A stretch of 28,183 nt of DNA from a virus, in IMG/VR virus record IMGVR_UViG_3300042475_003311, positions 1-28,183 of that record. One strand, 5' to 3'. The stretch's first letter is position 1. Every line of letters starts with the position of its first letter. The notes under the pieces are model-generated. The model worked only from the letters and a program-made list of their open reading frames with translations. It did not search any database and was not told the DNA's origin. The position numbers and the translations under genes were made by a program. Of the stretch, positions 15,492-21,405 are shown piece after piece.

Positions 15492-15845
15492 ATGGCCGCC
15501 GAAAAACTCAATCTAGATATAACCAAGGGCACGTCCTACGGCCCCGTGCAAATCTCCTGCACCGACGCCCTCGGTGCTCCCGTCCCCCTTGCCGGATGGA
15601 AGGCATTCGCGGAGGCGAGAAAAAGCGTAAATGGCATCGTCGTGCTCGACTTCGCCCCGGTCATTGCCGCCGACGATGCAGCCGGCCTCGTGACCTTCCC
15701 GGCGCTGGCCTATGCCGCCACCGCCGCCCTGCCGGCCGGATCGTTCGGCTGGGACGTCATCCTCGAAACCCCCGCAGGAATCCGCCTTGAACCGTTTCTA
15801 GCAGGAGTGCTGACCGTCACTCCGATCAACACCCAAAAAGCATGA
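15492..15845 (+). CDS. Small baseplate/fibre adaptor (Ig-like fold candidate)
   Basis: A 117-aa protein beginning LNLDITKGTSYGPVQISCTD, followed by LAGWKAFAEARKSVNGIVVLDF and AGSFGWDVILETPAGIRLEPFLAGVLTV. This alternation of strands with an ITKGTSY motif resembles the upper-baseplate/fibre-attachment domain also suspected at the N-terminus of the preceding gene, though as a stand-alone protein. It overlaps the following fibre gene by 4 nt (ATGA at 15842-15845), so it is probably produced with it and may form the joint between tail tip and fibre. Confidence 0.55.
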   Translation: MAAEKLNLDITKGTSYGPVQISCTDALGAPVPLAGWKAFAEARKSVNGIVVLDFAPVIAADDAAGLVTFPALAYAATAALPAGSFGWDVILETPAGIRLEPFLAGVLTVTPINTQKA

Positions 15846-16816
15846 GCGAGCCGGTCAACTACAGCGTCGTCATCACCACCACCTCGCCCATCGTGGCGGT
15901 GAAAGTGGCCATCGGCAGTCCCGTGCAGGCCGCCGACATCGCGTCCGCCATCCATGCCGCCACCGCCGTCACCACCCCGGCCGATGCCGACGAAGCAGGG
16001 CTGATCCTCTCGGCCGCCTGGCCGCTGCGGAAAATTACCTGGGGCAGCATCAAGGCATGGGTAAATGGATTTCTGGGAGCCGCCGCCCAGCTCAATGTAG
16101 GCACGGCATCCGGCACCGTGGCCGCAGGCAACGATTCGCGCATCCTGCTAGGCGCGAGCGCAAAACAACCCGGCACGACCCTCGCGCATTACGGCATCGC
16201 CGACGCTGCCCGTGCGCCTGAGAAAAAATATTATCCATTTACTGCTGTGGTTGGCGGCCTATATCAGTTGGAAGGCGAAGTTGTTGCGACTGTCTTTGAC
16301 CCCATAGGCACCCCAACAACTGGGGACAGTTACGAGGTAATCGTTGGCAGCACCAGTGCTGGTACGCAATTCAATGGCATAGGAACACCATATTATCCAT
16401 CCCGCTTCCCCATCCGCAGGGAATATAACGGGTCAGCATGGGTTACGACGCAACCATTCCTATCAGACGGCCTATCATTTTCCGCCGCCGCCAAAGCAAC
16501 TACTTTAAATAATCTTCAATCCGCCCCAATATCAGAAACCACCACGGGGCGCATATTAGCATTATCAGATGCATCCCAATATATCCGCTATACCCATGCC
16601 AGCGGGTGCGCCATCACCATGCCCCAACAAGGCTCTGAGGTAGGTCAAGTTATATGGCCGGATGGCGCAATCATCTACGGCAGGCGGGTGGGAGCAGGGG
16701 CGATCACCTTAGGCGGAAGTGGGATCACATTCAATAATTCAGACATCGCCAACGTCCCTGTTGGCGGCTCGTTCGCGCTTCGCAAGGCGGCAACGGACAG
16801 TTGGGATTTTATCTAA
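15842..16816 (+). CDS. Tail fibre protein, chimeric composition
   Basis: A 324-aa fibre-like protein. Residues 1-130 are GC-rich in coding and include AGLILSAAWPLRKITWGSIKAWV and the typical fibre-shaft motif TVAAGNDSRI, then LAHYGIADAA. From about codon 125 (near 16215) codon use becomes AT-richer, and the sequence turns into a beta-rich tip (GGLYQLEGEVVATVF, NGIGTPYYPSRFPIRREYNG, ITLGGSGITFNNSDI). Such a conserved shaft with an unrelated tip is expected of host-range fibres that exchange receptor-binding domains. It is coupled to the adaptor upstream and followed by a second fibre-type gene of similar composition. Confidence 0.75.
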   Translation: MSEPVNYSVVITTTSPIVAVKVAIGSPVQAADIASAIHAATAVTTPADADEAGLILSAAWPLRKITWGSIKAWVNGFLGAAAQLNVGTASGTVAAGNDSRILLGASAKQPGTTLAHYGIADAARAPEKKYYPFTAVVGGLYQLEGEVVATVFDPIGTPTTGDSYEVIVGSTSAGTQFNGIGTPYYPSRFPIRREYNGSAWVTTQPFLSDGLSFSAAAKATTLNNLQSAPISETTTGRILALSDASQYIRYTHASGCAITMPQQGSEVGQVIWPDGAIIYGRRVGAGAITLGGSGITFNNSDIANVPVGGSFALRKAATDSWDFI

Positions 16817-16818
16817 TC

Positions 16819-17643
16819 ATGAATTTGCTATCGGTCATCGCAAGCAGCAGACGGCGCATGGATGCCGATGTGCTAGCATTCCGCACGGTCAGCGGTGCGA
16901 CTGATGTGACCATTGCCAACCAGCTTGCAAAATACCTGAAGGCTCAGTCGCTGTGGCCGAGTTGCCGATTCTTTCCGTTCAAGGCGGCTCAGAACAAAGG
17001 AAGCGGAACAACGGTTTATGGATTGGGTGGGTGGACATCGAATGATGTGACGCTGGTCAACGGTCCTGTATGGGGTGCTAATGGAGTGGCGTTTGATGCT
17101 GTGGATGATCGGGGGACATGGGATGGGACTGGGATCGCAACGCTTTCGGAACTCTATTCCTTCGATGTTCAGATTCCGACAGGAGCGAGCTTGGCGGATA
17201 CGGCTAGGTATGGGGTTTTATCAGTCGGATCTAACGGAGCAAACACTATCGTTTATATGAATATAGTTGCCAGTGCTATTTATCAAGAAACAATAGCGTT
17301 TGGTGTTACTGCCAACGCTGACGTCAGGCGCGCTGGTTCGTCAACCCCGTCATGGTCCGCTGGCGATCGGACACAAATTATCAGCAGGCTCGCGCAAACG
17401 GGCTCCGCGATGTGGAAAAGCAAAAGCGCGGCCACACTGGACAAAAAAAGCGGAACGCAAGACTTCCGACCGTCTCAGAGCGGGTGGACTTCTGGCTCTA
17501 TATTAAACATAAATTGCTCCGACAACGGAGGGGGCAACTATGCAAACTTCGTCGCCACCACCCGCGTTGCCCTCCTCTTCTGTAAAACCTCCCTCACTCA
17601 ATCGCAGCGAGAAACTATAACGGATTACTTGGACGCCCTGTAA
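16819..17643 (+). CDS. Putative receptor-binding or fibre-tip protein
   Basis: A 274-aa protein from ATG 16819, just after the TAA of the fibre gene; an in-frame TTG at 16801 is a less likely start. It reads as a lectin/LamG-like beta domain: VYGLGGWTSNDVTLVNGPVWG, AVDDRGTWDGTGIATLSELYSF and a terminal helix LTQSQRETITDYLDAL, a C-terminal pattern common in laminin-G-like phage proteins. G+C is visibly lower than in the flanking genes, with codons such as TTA, ATA and TAT. Together with the fibre gene upstream it forms one atypical block, likely acquired or replaced by recombination. Ligand unknown. Confidence 0.62.
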   Translation: MNLLSVIASSRRRMDADVLAFRTVSGATDVTIANQLAKYLKAQSLWPSCRFFPFKAAQNKGSGTTVYGLGGWTSNDVTLVNGPVWGANGVAFDAVDDRGTWDGTGIATLSELYSFDVQIPTGASLADTARYGVLSVGSNGANTIVYMNIVASAIYQETIAFGVTANADVRRAGSSTPSWSAGDRTQIISRLAQTGSAMWKSKSAATLDKKSGTQDFRPSQSGWTSGSILNINCSDNGGGNYANFVATTRVALLFCKTSLTQSQRETITDYLDAL

Positions 17644-17656
17644 CACCCAACTTCAC

Positions 17657-18127
17657 ATGAACATCATCACCCTCCCGCACCCCTCCCCCGAACCCTCGGC
17701 CACATTAATAGCCCGCAGCGAACTAGGGCATCTCAACGCCAGCCTTGCCCGAAGAGTCGAGGAACATTCTGCACGATACGCGGCATTTTGGGACGCTAAT
17801 GACGCAACGCCTGATGAGATACTGGCCGCGATGGGGGGGGGCGCTATTGTATGGCTGGCCTGCGCCGCTGAGAGTGTCGGCCATATTTCCCGCATCGCCG
17901 CCATCGTCGGCCTATCCCTAACCGACTTCCTGCCCGCCGACCGCTGGCAGCCCCGGCGCGGGTTTGTGGTGGCGGATGGCCGCGTCACGCTCGAACCTCC
18001 CGTTGACGGGTGCGACCCGCACGGATTGCTCATCCCGCTGCCGCCCGATTTACCCGCTCCCGATCCGACCGATCCGACCGATCTCCCTCTCCCTGAATCC
18101 GATCCAGCCACTCCACCCGCTCCATGA
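17657..18127 (+). CDS. Uncharacterised protein with proline-rich tail and G9 tract
   Basis: A 156-aa protein. Residues 20-105 are mostly helical, with RVEEHSARYAAFWDANDATPDEILAAM and a hydrophobic IVWLACAAESVGHISRIAAIVGL. The last 35 residues are a Pro/Asp-rich low-complexity tail (PDPTDPTDLPLPESDPATPPAP). The codons ATG GGG GGG GGC at 17831-17842 make a nine-G run in the middle of the gene. Position between the fibre block and the lysis cluster suggests a fibre-associated or morphogenesis role, but I do not recognise the family. The stop overlaps the next start (ATGA at 18124-18127). Confidence 0.55.
   Translation: MNIITLPHPSPEPSATLIARSELGHLNASLARRVEEHSARYAAFWDANDATPDEILAAMGGGAIVWLACAAESVGHISRIAAIVGLSLTDFLPADRWQPRRGFVVADGRVTLEPPVDGCDPHGLLIPLPPDLPAPDPTDPTDLPLPESDPATPPAP
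17833..17841 (+). repeat. Nine-G homopolymer inside a coding region
   Basis: An uninterrupted run of nine Gs within the 17657-18127 gene, encoding Met-Gly-Gly-Gly. Slippage by one base would truncate or alter the protein. Confidence 0.9.
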
Positions 18128-18471
18128 CCTCCCAAATCGACACACTATCCGCCGGTCTGGCGGCGATCGCTGCAAGCACCGTTGGTTCCCGCATCCTGCC
18201 GTTTCTGGCCGATACGGCGGATGTGCCGATGCCTGACTGGCTGCGGGTGCTGCTAGGTCCGCTGGGCGCGCTCGGCTGCCTCATCGTCGCGATCTGGTGG
18301 ATGGCGCAGCGCCTCAACCGCGCCGAGTCCCGCTTCGAGGAGCGCGACCATGAGCGCGACGCGGACAGGCGCAGCCTGATTCTGGTGGTCGAACAAAACT
18401 CTCAGGCGCTCCGTGAGGTTACGGGCGTCATTTCGAAATGCAAAGGACACCAACACAACAACACGCCATGA
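18124..18471 (+). CDS. Membrane protein with coiled coil, lysis cluster (holin-like or accessory)
   Basis: A 115-aa protein with one clear transmembrane segment at about residues 42-61 (LLGPLGALGCLIVAIWWMAQ) followed by a strongly charged coiled-coil-like region (RLNRAESRFEERDHERDADRR). This single-TM plus charged-helix plan is found in XhlA-type holin partners and other small phage lysis proteins. It is coupled upstream and downstream by ATGA overlaps (18124-18127 and 18468-18471) with the proline-tail gene and the holin candidate. I cannot tell whether it forms the lethal membrane lesion or assists. Confidence 0.55.
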   Translation: MTSQIDTLSAGLAAIAASTVGSRILPFLADTADVPMPDWLRVLLGPLGALGCLIVAIWWMAQRLNRAESRFEERDHERDADRRSLILVVEQNSQALREVTGVISKCKGHQHNNTP

Positions 18472-18644
18472 AGAACTGGAAAACCACATTGCTAGGGGCC
18501 GCTGCCGCGGTCGTCGTCGCCGTCTCCACCTATGCTAACAACGGGGGCAACCTCGCCGACTGGAAGCTGTGGGCGGGCGCTGCCGTCGCTGCTCTATTCG
18601 GGTACTTCACCAAGGACGCCGGGGTGACTGGCACCAAGGTTTGA
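18468..18644 (+). CDS. Holin candidate, two transmembrane segments
   Basis: A 58-aa protein starting MKNWKTTLLGAAAAVVVAV. It has two hydrophobic segments (about 6-23 and 38-54) separated by a short polar loop (NNGGNLADWKLW), and a positively charged end (TKDAGVTGTKV). This is the layout of small class-II-type phage holins. It would form holes in the inner membrane that let the cytoplasmic amidase reach the wall. The start at 18468 overlaps the previous stop; an in-frame upstream ATG at 18438 lies in that other gene and is less likely. The stop lies in a TTGACACC sequence just 8 nt before the next ATG, too close to belong to the late-gene element set. Confidence 0.65.
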   Translation: MKNWKTTLLGAAAAVVVAVSTYANNGGNLADWKLWAGAAVAALFGYFTKDAGVTGTKV

Positions 18645-18648
18645 CACC

Positions 18649-18852
18649 ATGACGGCACTGTTCGCTGCCATCGCCGCCGCATGCAACGCCTACGCTGCGT
18701 GGGTCGGGATGCGGCAGCGGGAGCGGTACGCCGACCTCGTACTCCAAGCAAAGGATGAACTGGACAAGCATACTCCTGCTGGCAATCAGCGTGCTGCCCT
18801 CCTGTCAGACTTCGCCAAGCGCGAAAGCACTGAACCGGAGCGCACTCTATGA
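18649..18852 (+). CDS. Small membrane protein, inner-membrane spanin candidate
   Basis: A 67-aa protein with an N-terminal hydrophobic anchor (MTALFAAIAAACNAYAAWVG) followed by a charged helix (MRQRERYADLVLQAKDELDKH). An N-terminal anchor with a periplasmic helix is the plan of Rz-type i-spanins, although lambda Rz is much longer (153 aa). A lipoprotein-like gene starts inside its second half in the +1 frame, as Rz1 does in Rz. It lies directly after the holin candidate. The short length leaves doubt, and it could instead be another small holin-cluster membrane protein. Confidence 0.5.
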   Translation: MTALFAAIAAACNAYAAWVGMRQRERYADLVLQAKDELDKHTPAGNQRAALLSDFAKRESTEPERTL

Positions 18853-18991
18853 CCCGCCGATGATCTCGCTGCAACGCGGAATCACCTATCGCTTTGTCGA
18901 GGGCGACCTGGTTGGTCGCGGGCAGTTTTTTCATAGCGACTACGCATTCCAAAACGCCTTCCTGCTGGGGCTCAAGCCTCCAACCAAATGA
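18755..18991 (+). CDS. Lipoprotein-like protein, outer-membrane spanin candidate
   Basis: A 78-aa protein encoded in the +1 frame relative to the 18649 gene and overlapping its last 98 nt. It starts MNWTSILLLAISVLPSCQTS, a short signal peptide ending in a lipobox-like LPSC with the lipidated Cys predicted at 17. The mature part includes DPPMISLQRGITYRFVEGD and a C-terminal AFLLGLKPPTK. The embedded-lipoprotein arrangement matches Rz/Rz1 spanin pairs that fuse inner and outer membranes at lysis, and would imply a Gram-negative-type host. The mature domain is longer than in lambda Rz1, so it could be an unrelated lipoprotein. Confidence 0.6.
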   Translation: MNWTSILLLAISVLPSCQTSPSAKALNRSALYDPPMISLQRGITYRFVEGDLVGRGQFFHSDYAFQNAFLLGLKPPTK

Positions 18992-19083
18992 ATCCACTCC
19001 TTGGCTGGATTGTGACATACGCCATGGCGGTGCTGGCAGCAGTGCTCGCGTGGCATATTCTCGCCTGGCACATCCTGCCGTGA
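18988..19083 (+). CDS. 31-aa single-TM micro-protein
   Basis: A very small ORF, MNPLLGWIVTYAMAVLAAVL then AWHILAWHILP, starting at 18988 with ATGA overlap to the lipoprotein gene. Almost its entire length is hydrophobic and could form one transmembrane helix. The overlap and its place at the end of the lysis cluster support it being translated, possibly as a regulator of the holin. It ends about 100 bp before the tRNA fragment. No homologue is known to me. Confidence 0.5.
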   Translation: MNPLLGWIVTYAMAVLAAVLAWHILAWHILP

Positions 19084-19180
19084 TCTACAAAAGTTCTACG
19101 TTTTCGCGCCTCACGGTGCCGCATGGTGTTTCATAACTCGTTGTAAATGCGCGAAAAGCCTGGAGCCGCAAAGAGCCAGC

Positions 19181-19208
19181 ACGGGTTCGAGCCCCGTCCG
19201 CTCCGCCA
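19181..19208 (+). other. tRNA 3' end fragment, probable attP core
   Basis: ACGGG-TTCGAGC-CCCGT (19181-19197) is a perfect T-arm with a 5-bp stem and 7-nt loop. It is followed by acceptor strand CCGCTCC, discriminator G and CCA ending at 19208. No matching 5' acceptor strand (GGAGCGG expected) lies upstream, so this is the 3' part only, not a full tRNA. A tRNA end beside an integrase gene is the classic phage attachment site; on integration this copy restores the host tRNA. The identity block with the host may extend left toward about 19157. Confidence 0.82.
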
Positions 19209-19221
19209 TCCCTCGGGAAAT

Positions 19222-19255
19222 AAAGCCCTGCAATTCAATGAGTTGCGGGGCCTTT
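19222..19255. terminator. Terminator hairpin between the tRNA fragment and the integrase gene
   Basis: AAAGCCCTGCAA (19222-19233) pairs with TTGCGGGGCC-TTT (19243-19255) through one G-U pair and one bulge or mismatch, with a 9-nt loop and T-rich 3' flank (CTTTCTTTG). It would end rightward lysis-operon transcription and, read from the other strand, leftward integrase transcription. It may be the original terminator of the host tRNA carried in attP. Confidence 0.72.
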
Positions 19256-19287
19256 CTTTGCCTGCCACACCCATGTTCTGCGATGTT

Positions 19288-20442
19288 CTACGGATCGAGC
19301 ACGGCAAACCACAGCCCCGCATCGTCCCGCGATTTGGCGTCATGGTAGGAACGCCGGGCCTCGCTTTCGGAGTTGCCGGCCTCGAGTGCGGTTTGAGCGA
19401 GCCCGACTTGGGCGGCCCGGTATGAGATGAACGAATTGCGCAGGGCATTGTTGCGCCATCCGCCGATGATGGCGCCCAGCGTGGCCGTGACGGCCTCGGA
19501 ATGCTTGAGTCGCTTGTTGGGTGGCCGAACCGGACAGACGCGGCCAGACGCGCCCACAGAGAGCCACCGCGCCGCGCCTGGCTGTACCGGGATCATCCTG
19601 CGCTCGTTGAGCTTGGACGTCTCGGGCCGCACGGTGATGAGTCCGCGGGTCATATCGATGTCCGACCACATGAGCGGGCTCTTGTCCGATCCGGACGGCG
19701 GGAATAATTCCGAGTAGCGCAAACCGTGGAACCCAGACAAGACCAGCCACGGCGCGTATTCCGGCGGGCAGGCGGCGAGCATGGCCCGCATTTCGTCGGG
19801 CGTGATGGTCTCGGGGATCTTGCGCGTGACGCGGGGGACTTCCAGCATCTCGGCGGCCGTCAGTTCATGGGGCAGGTACTTGCGCCGGCGCGCCCAGCGG
19901 AACAGGTTGACGGCTGATGACCTGAGGTTCTTGCGGCGCTTGGCGGATTTGCCGGCGTGCTGGCTCATCCAGCGCTCCATGTCGGCCACGCTGATTGCTG
20001 TCAGTTTGGTTTCCGGCCCGAACGCGGCTTGCAGGCCGCGCATGTCGCCGCGCAAGGAGCGGATGTTCCGCTCCGACAGGCCGCGGTTGGCTTCCTTGAG
20101 GGCGAGGAACTCGGCAATGGTGGCGTGCAGGGTCACGGATTGGCCCTGCGCCTGTTGCCAGTCGAGAAAGGCGGCGTAGCCGGTGAGGTGAGGATCGGCC
20201 GCCAGGATGTGGGCGAGGCGCGCGCGGACGGATGGCGGCAGTTCGCCGGGCTCGATGGCGCCGGCCAGCAGTCTGGTGATTTTCCCGACCAGACGCTCGG
20301 GGGTGGCGGCGGTCATCTGGCGGCGCGAGCCGGTGTGCGGGTCGATGTGGTCCCAGCGCCAGTAATCGTGCCCGGCGGGATGCCGCCACGGATAAATCTC
20401 GACGCTGAATTTCCCGACCTTGAGCGTGCGGCGTTGGAGCAT
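19288..20442 (-). CDS. int: Tyrosine site-specific integrase
   Basis: A 384-aa integrase that would recombine attP with a tRNA attB. The N-terminal third carries arm-binding-like sequence (residues 1-60) and a core-binding SAM-like domain (about 101-190, with TIAEFLALKEANRGLSERNI). The catalytic domain shows Arg242 in HGLRYSEL, Lys277 in TSKLNERR, Arg335 in NALRNSFISY and the presumed nucleophile Tyr366 in RRSYHD. The usual His of the HxxR box is Asn332 here, and the second conserved His/Trp position is Asn357 (GNSES), variants known in some integrase subfamilies. It lies 80 bp from the tRNA fragment and is the last gene of a leftward unit with the repressor. Confidence 0.95.
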   Translation of the reverse strand: MLQRRTLKVGKFSVEIYPWRHPAGHDYWRWDHIDPHTGSRRQMTAATPERLVGKITRLLAGAIEPGELPPSVRARLAHILAADPHLTGYAAFLDWQQAQGQSVTLHATIAEFLALKEANRGLSERNIRSLRGDMRGLQAAFGPETKLTAISVADMERWMSQHAGKSAKRRKNLRSSAVNLFRWARRRKYLPHELTAAEMLEVPRVTRKIPETITPDEMRAMLAACPPEYAPWLVLSGFHGLRYSELFPPSGSDKSPLMWSDIDMTRGLITVRPETSKLNERRMIPVQPGAARWLSVGASGRVCPVRPPNKRLKHSEAVTATLGAIIGGWRNNALRNSFISYRAAQVGLAQTALEAGNSESEARRSYHDAKSRDDAGLWFAVLDP

Positions 20443-20448
20443 GGCATG

Positions 20449-20652
20449 TCAGATCTTCACCTTGCCGCATTGCTTGCCGCGGAACGGCTTGAAGGCGCTC
20501 ACGACGATGAGTGGCAGCCACACGAAAAGTGCCCACACAGCGCAGGTGAATACGGACATGAGCAAGTGCAGCGCGTGATTCGGGCTCTGCCTAACGAATG
20601 GACGGTGTTGCTCGCAGTACGAGCAGTAGCGGCGAATGGTTTGTTCGGACAT
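20449..20652 (-). CDS. Small Cys-containing membrane protein in the lysogeny operon
   Basis: A 67-aa protein from the ATG at 20652; a TTG at 20676 overlapping the repressor stop would add eight residues. It has an N-terminal CSYCEQH motif (Cys10, Cys13, His16), an NHALHLLMSVFT segment leading into a hydrophobic span of about 25 residues, and a terminal KQCGKVKI with Cys62. The pairing of CxxC at one end with a C-G near the other suggests a split zinc ribbon around a TM helix. The NHxLHLLLS style resembles small uncharacterised membrane proteins I have seen in phage and bacterial genomes. Wedged between repressor and integrase with 6 nt to the latter, it could contribute to superinfection exclusion. 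Confidence 0.6.
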   Translation of the reverse strand: MSEQTIRRYCSYCEQHRPFVRQSPNHALHLLMSVFTCAVWALFVWLPLIVVSAFKPFRGKQCGKVKI

Positions 20653-20672
20653 GGTGTTAGGACGGGCATGTT

Positions 20673-21116
20673 TCAAGCCAGAAGCTCGAGCACGAGGCGC
20701 GTCACCTTGCCAGGTTTTTCGCGGTTCTCGGTGGATATTCTAACAATTTCTTCGCCGATTCTTTTCATGCAATCGGTGGGGATGAATTTAGGGGTGAACA
20801 CCACATGCACCATGGCGGCTTGGAGGGCGCTTGCCACGGCGGCAAAACCTTTGTTGCGGTCAAACTCGGCGGCGATCTGCATGGCCCTGGCTGAAATCTG
20901 CGATTCGTCTACCCTGCGGAGCTTGAAAAAGCTGATTCCCAAAATGTGCATCAGTTTCTCCACTTGATCGTCGGAAATGGTTTTTATTTGGCCGTTAAGG
21001 AGCCTCGTGGCCCATGATTTGTGCAACCCCATCGCGTCGGCAAGCCAAATCTTGGTTTGCTTCTTCTTTCGCAATCCTTGCAAAATCAATGCTTTAGCTG
21101 ATTCGTCAATAGTCAT
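20673..21116 (-). CDS. HTH (XRE-type) phage repressor, cI-like without peptidase domain
   Basis: A 147-aa predicted repressor. Residues about 10-60 form a Cro/C1-type HTH (LRKKKQTKIWLADAMGLHKS, then WATRLLNGQIKTISDDQVEKLMHILGI). The C-terminal half is helical (AMQIAAEFDRNKGFAAVASALQAA) and has no LexA-like Ser-Lys peptidase motif, so direct RecA-stimulated self-cleavage is unlikely and induction may rely on an antirepressor. It is divergent from an RHH regulator across a region with two identical-geometry operators. Its ATG is only a few bases from the predicted transcription start, which suggests a leaderless message. Confidence 0.85.
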   Translation of the reverse strand: MTIDESAKALILQGLRKKKQTKIWLADAMGLHKSWATRLLNGQIKTISDDQVEKLMHILGISFFKLRRVDESQISARAMQIAAEFDRNKGFAAVASALQAAMVHVVFTPKFIPTDCMKRIGEEIVRISTENREKPGKVTRLVLELLA

Positions 21117-21125
21117 AACAAAAGA

Positions 21126-21154
21126 AGAATAAAAAAAAGTTGCGCCTTATGCAA
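21126..21154 (-). promoter_or_regulatory. Predicted promoter of the repressor-integrase operon
   Basis: On the minus strand, TTGCAT (21154-21149) and TATTCT (21131-21126) are separated by 17 bp and match the -35/-10 format. Transcription would start near 21119, two to four bases before the repressor ATG at 21116. The left operator (21137-21157) covers the spacer and the -35 box, so the repressor would regulate itself. Confidence 0.6.
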
Positions 21155-21157
21155 CTT
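21137..21157. promoter_or_regulatory. Operator 1 (AAGTTGC-N7-GCAACTT)
   Basis: Perfect inverted repeat with 7-bp arms and 7-bp spacer; the arms extend to 10 bp (AAAAAGTTGC / GCAACTTTTT, 21134-21160). It overlaps the predicted repressor promoter. Confidence 0.85.
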
Positions 21158-21169
21158 TTTTCTTGCGTG

Positions 21170-21190
21170 AAGTTGCGAGTTGCGCAACTT
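21170..21190. promoter_or_regulatory. Operator 2 (AAGTTGC-N7-GCAACTT)
   Basis: Same arms and spacer length as operator 1, centre to centre 33 bp away, about three helical turns. It also contains the nested perfect palindrome AGTTGCGCAACT (21178-21189). It lies 15 bp before the rightward ATG at 21205, where it could block early transcription. Confidence 0.85.
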
Positions 21191-21204
21191 TCGCGCCGCA
21201 ACCA

Positions 21205-21393
21205 ATGTCAACCATGCCAAAAGTAATCCTCACCGCCCCTGTCGATAAGACGGTACAAAAAGACGTCCACTTGCAGGCCAAGAAACACAACATCCCGATC
21301 CGCGTGCTCTGCGCCATGCTGATCGAGCACGGCTTGGAAGACATCGCTAAAGGCAGGCTGGAGGTCACCCGCCCCAGCCTGGTCAAGTCATAA
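21205..21393 (+). CDS. Ribbon-helix-helix-like regulator, Cro-position
   Basis: A 62-aa protein from ATG 21205; ATG 21214 is equally possible and gives 59 aa. It has a beta-strand start (KVILTAPVDKTVQKDVHL) followed by helices (AKKHNIPIRVLCAMLIEHGLEDI), the pattern of RHH DNA-binding proteins of the Arc/CopG type. As the first gene transcribed away from the repressor across shared operators, it occupies the place of Cro and may promote the lytic path or regulate the early operon. The residues responsible for DNA recognition would be in the first strand. Assignment by pattern only. Confidence 0.6.
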   Translation: MSTMPKVILTAPVDKTVQKDVHLQAKKHNIPIRVLCAMLIEHGLEDIAKGRLEVTRPSLVKS

Positions 21394-21405
21394 CCTGCCG
21401 CGTCC

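Noticed and set aside
16215-17640. A diversity-generating retroelement target in the fibre block
   Set aside because: No reverse transcriptase gene and no template/variable repeat pair are visible in the window.
19130-19208. A complete tRNA gene ending at 19208
   Set aside because: The 3' half is perfect but the required 5' strand GGAGCGG is absent and no D-arm or anticodon arm can be drawn; only the 3' fragment is supported.
19957-20967. Plus-strand ORF of 336 codons across the integrase and repressor region
   Set aside because: It is the antisense of integrase, TM protein and repressor genes, all of which have motifs; its own translation is low in complexity and has no recognisable domain.
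21163-21191. TTGCGT-N17-AACTTT as the rightward early promoter
   Set aside because: The -10 match is too poor to annotate; the true rightward promoter is probably in this interval but cannot be placed by eye.
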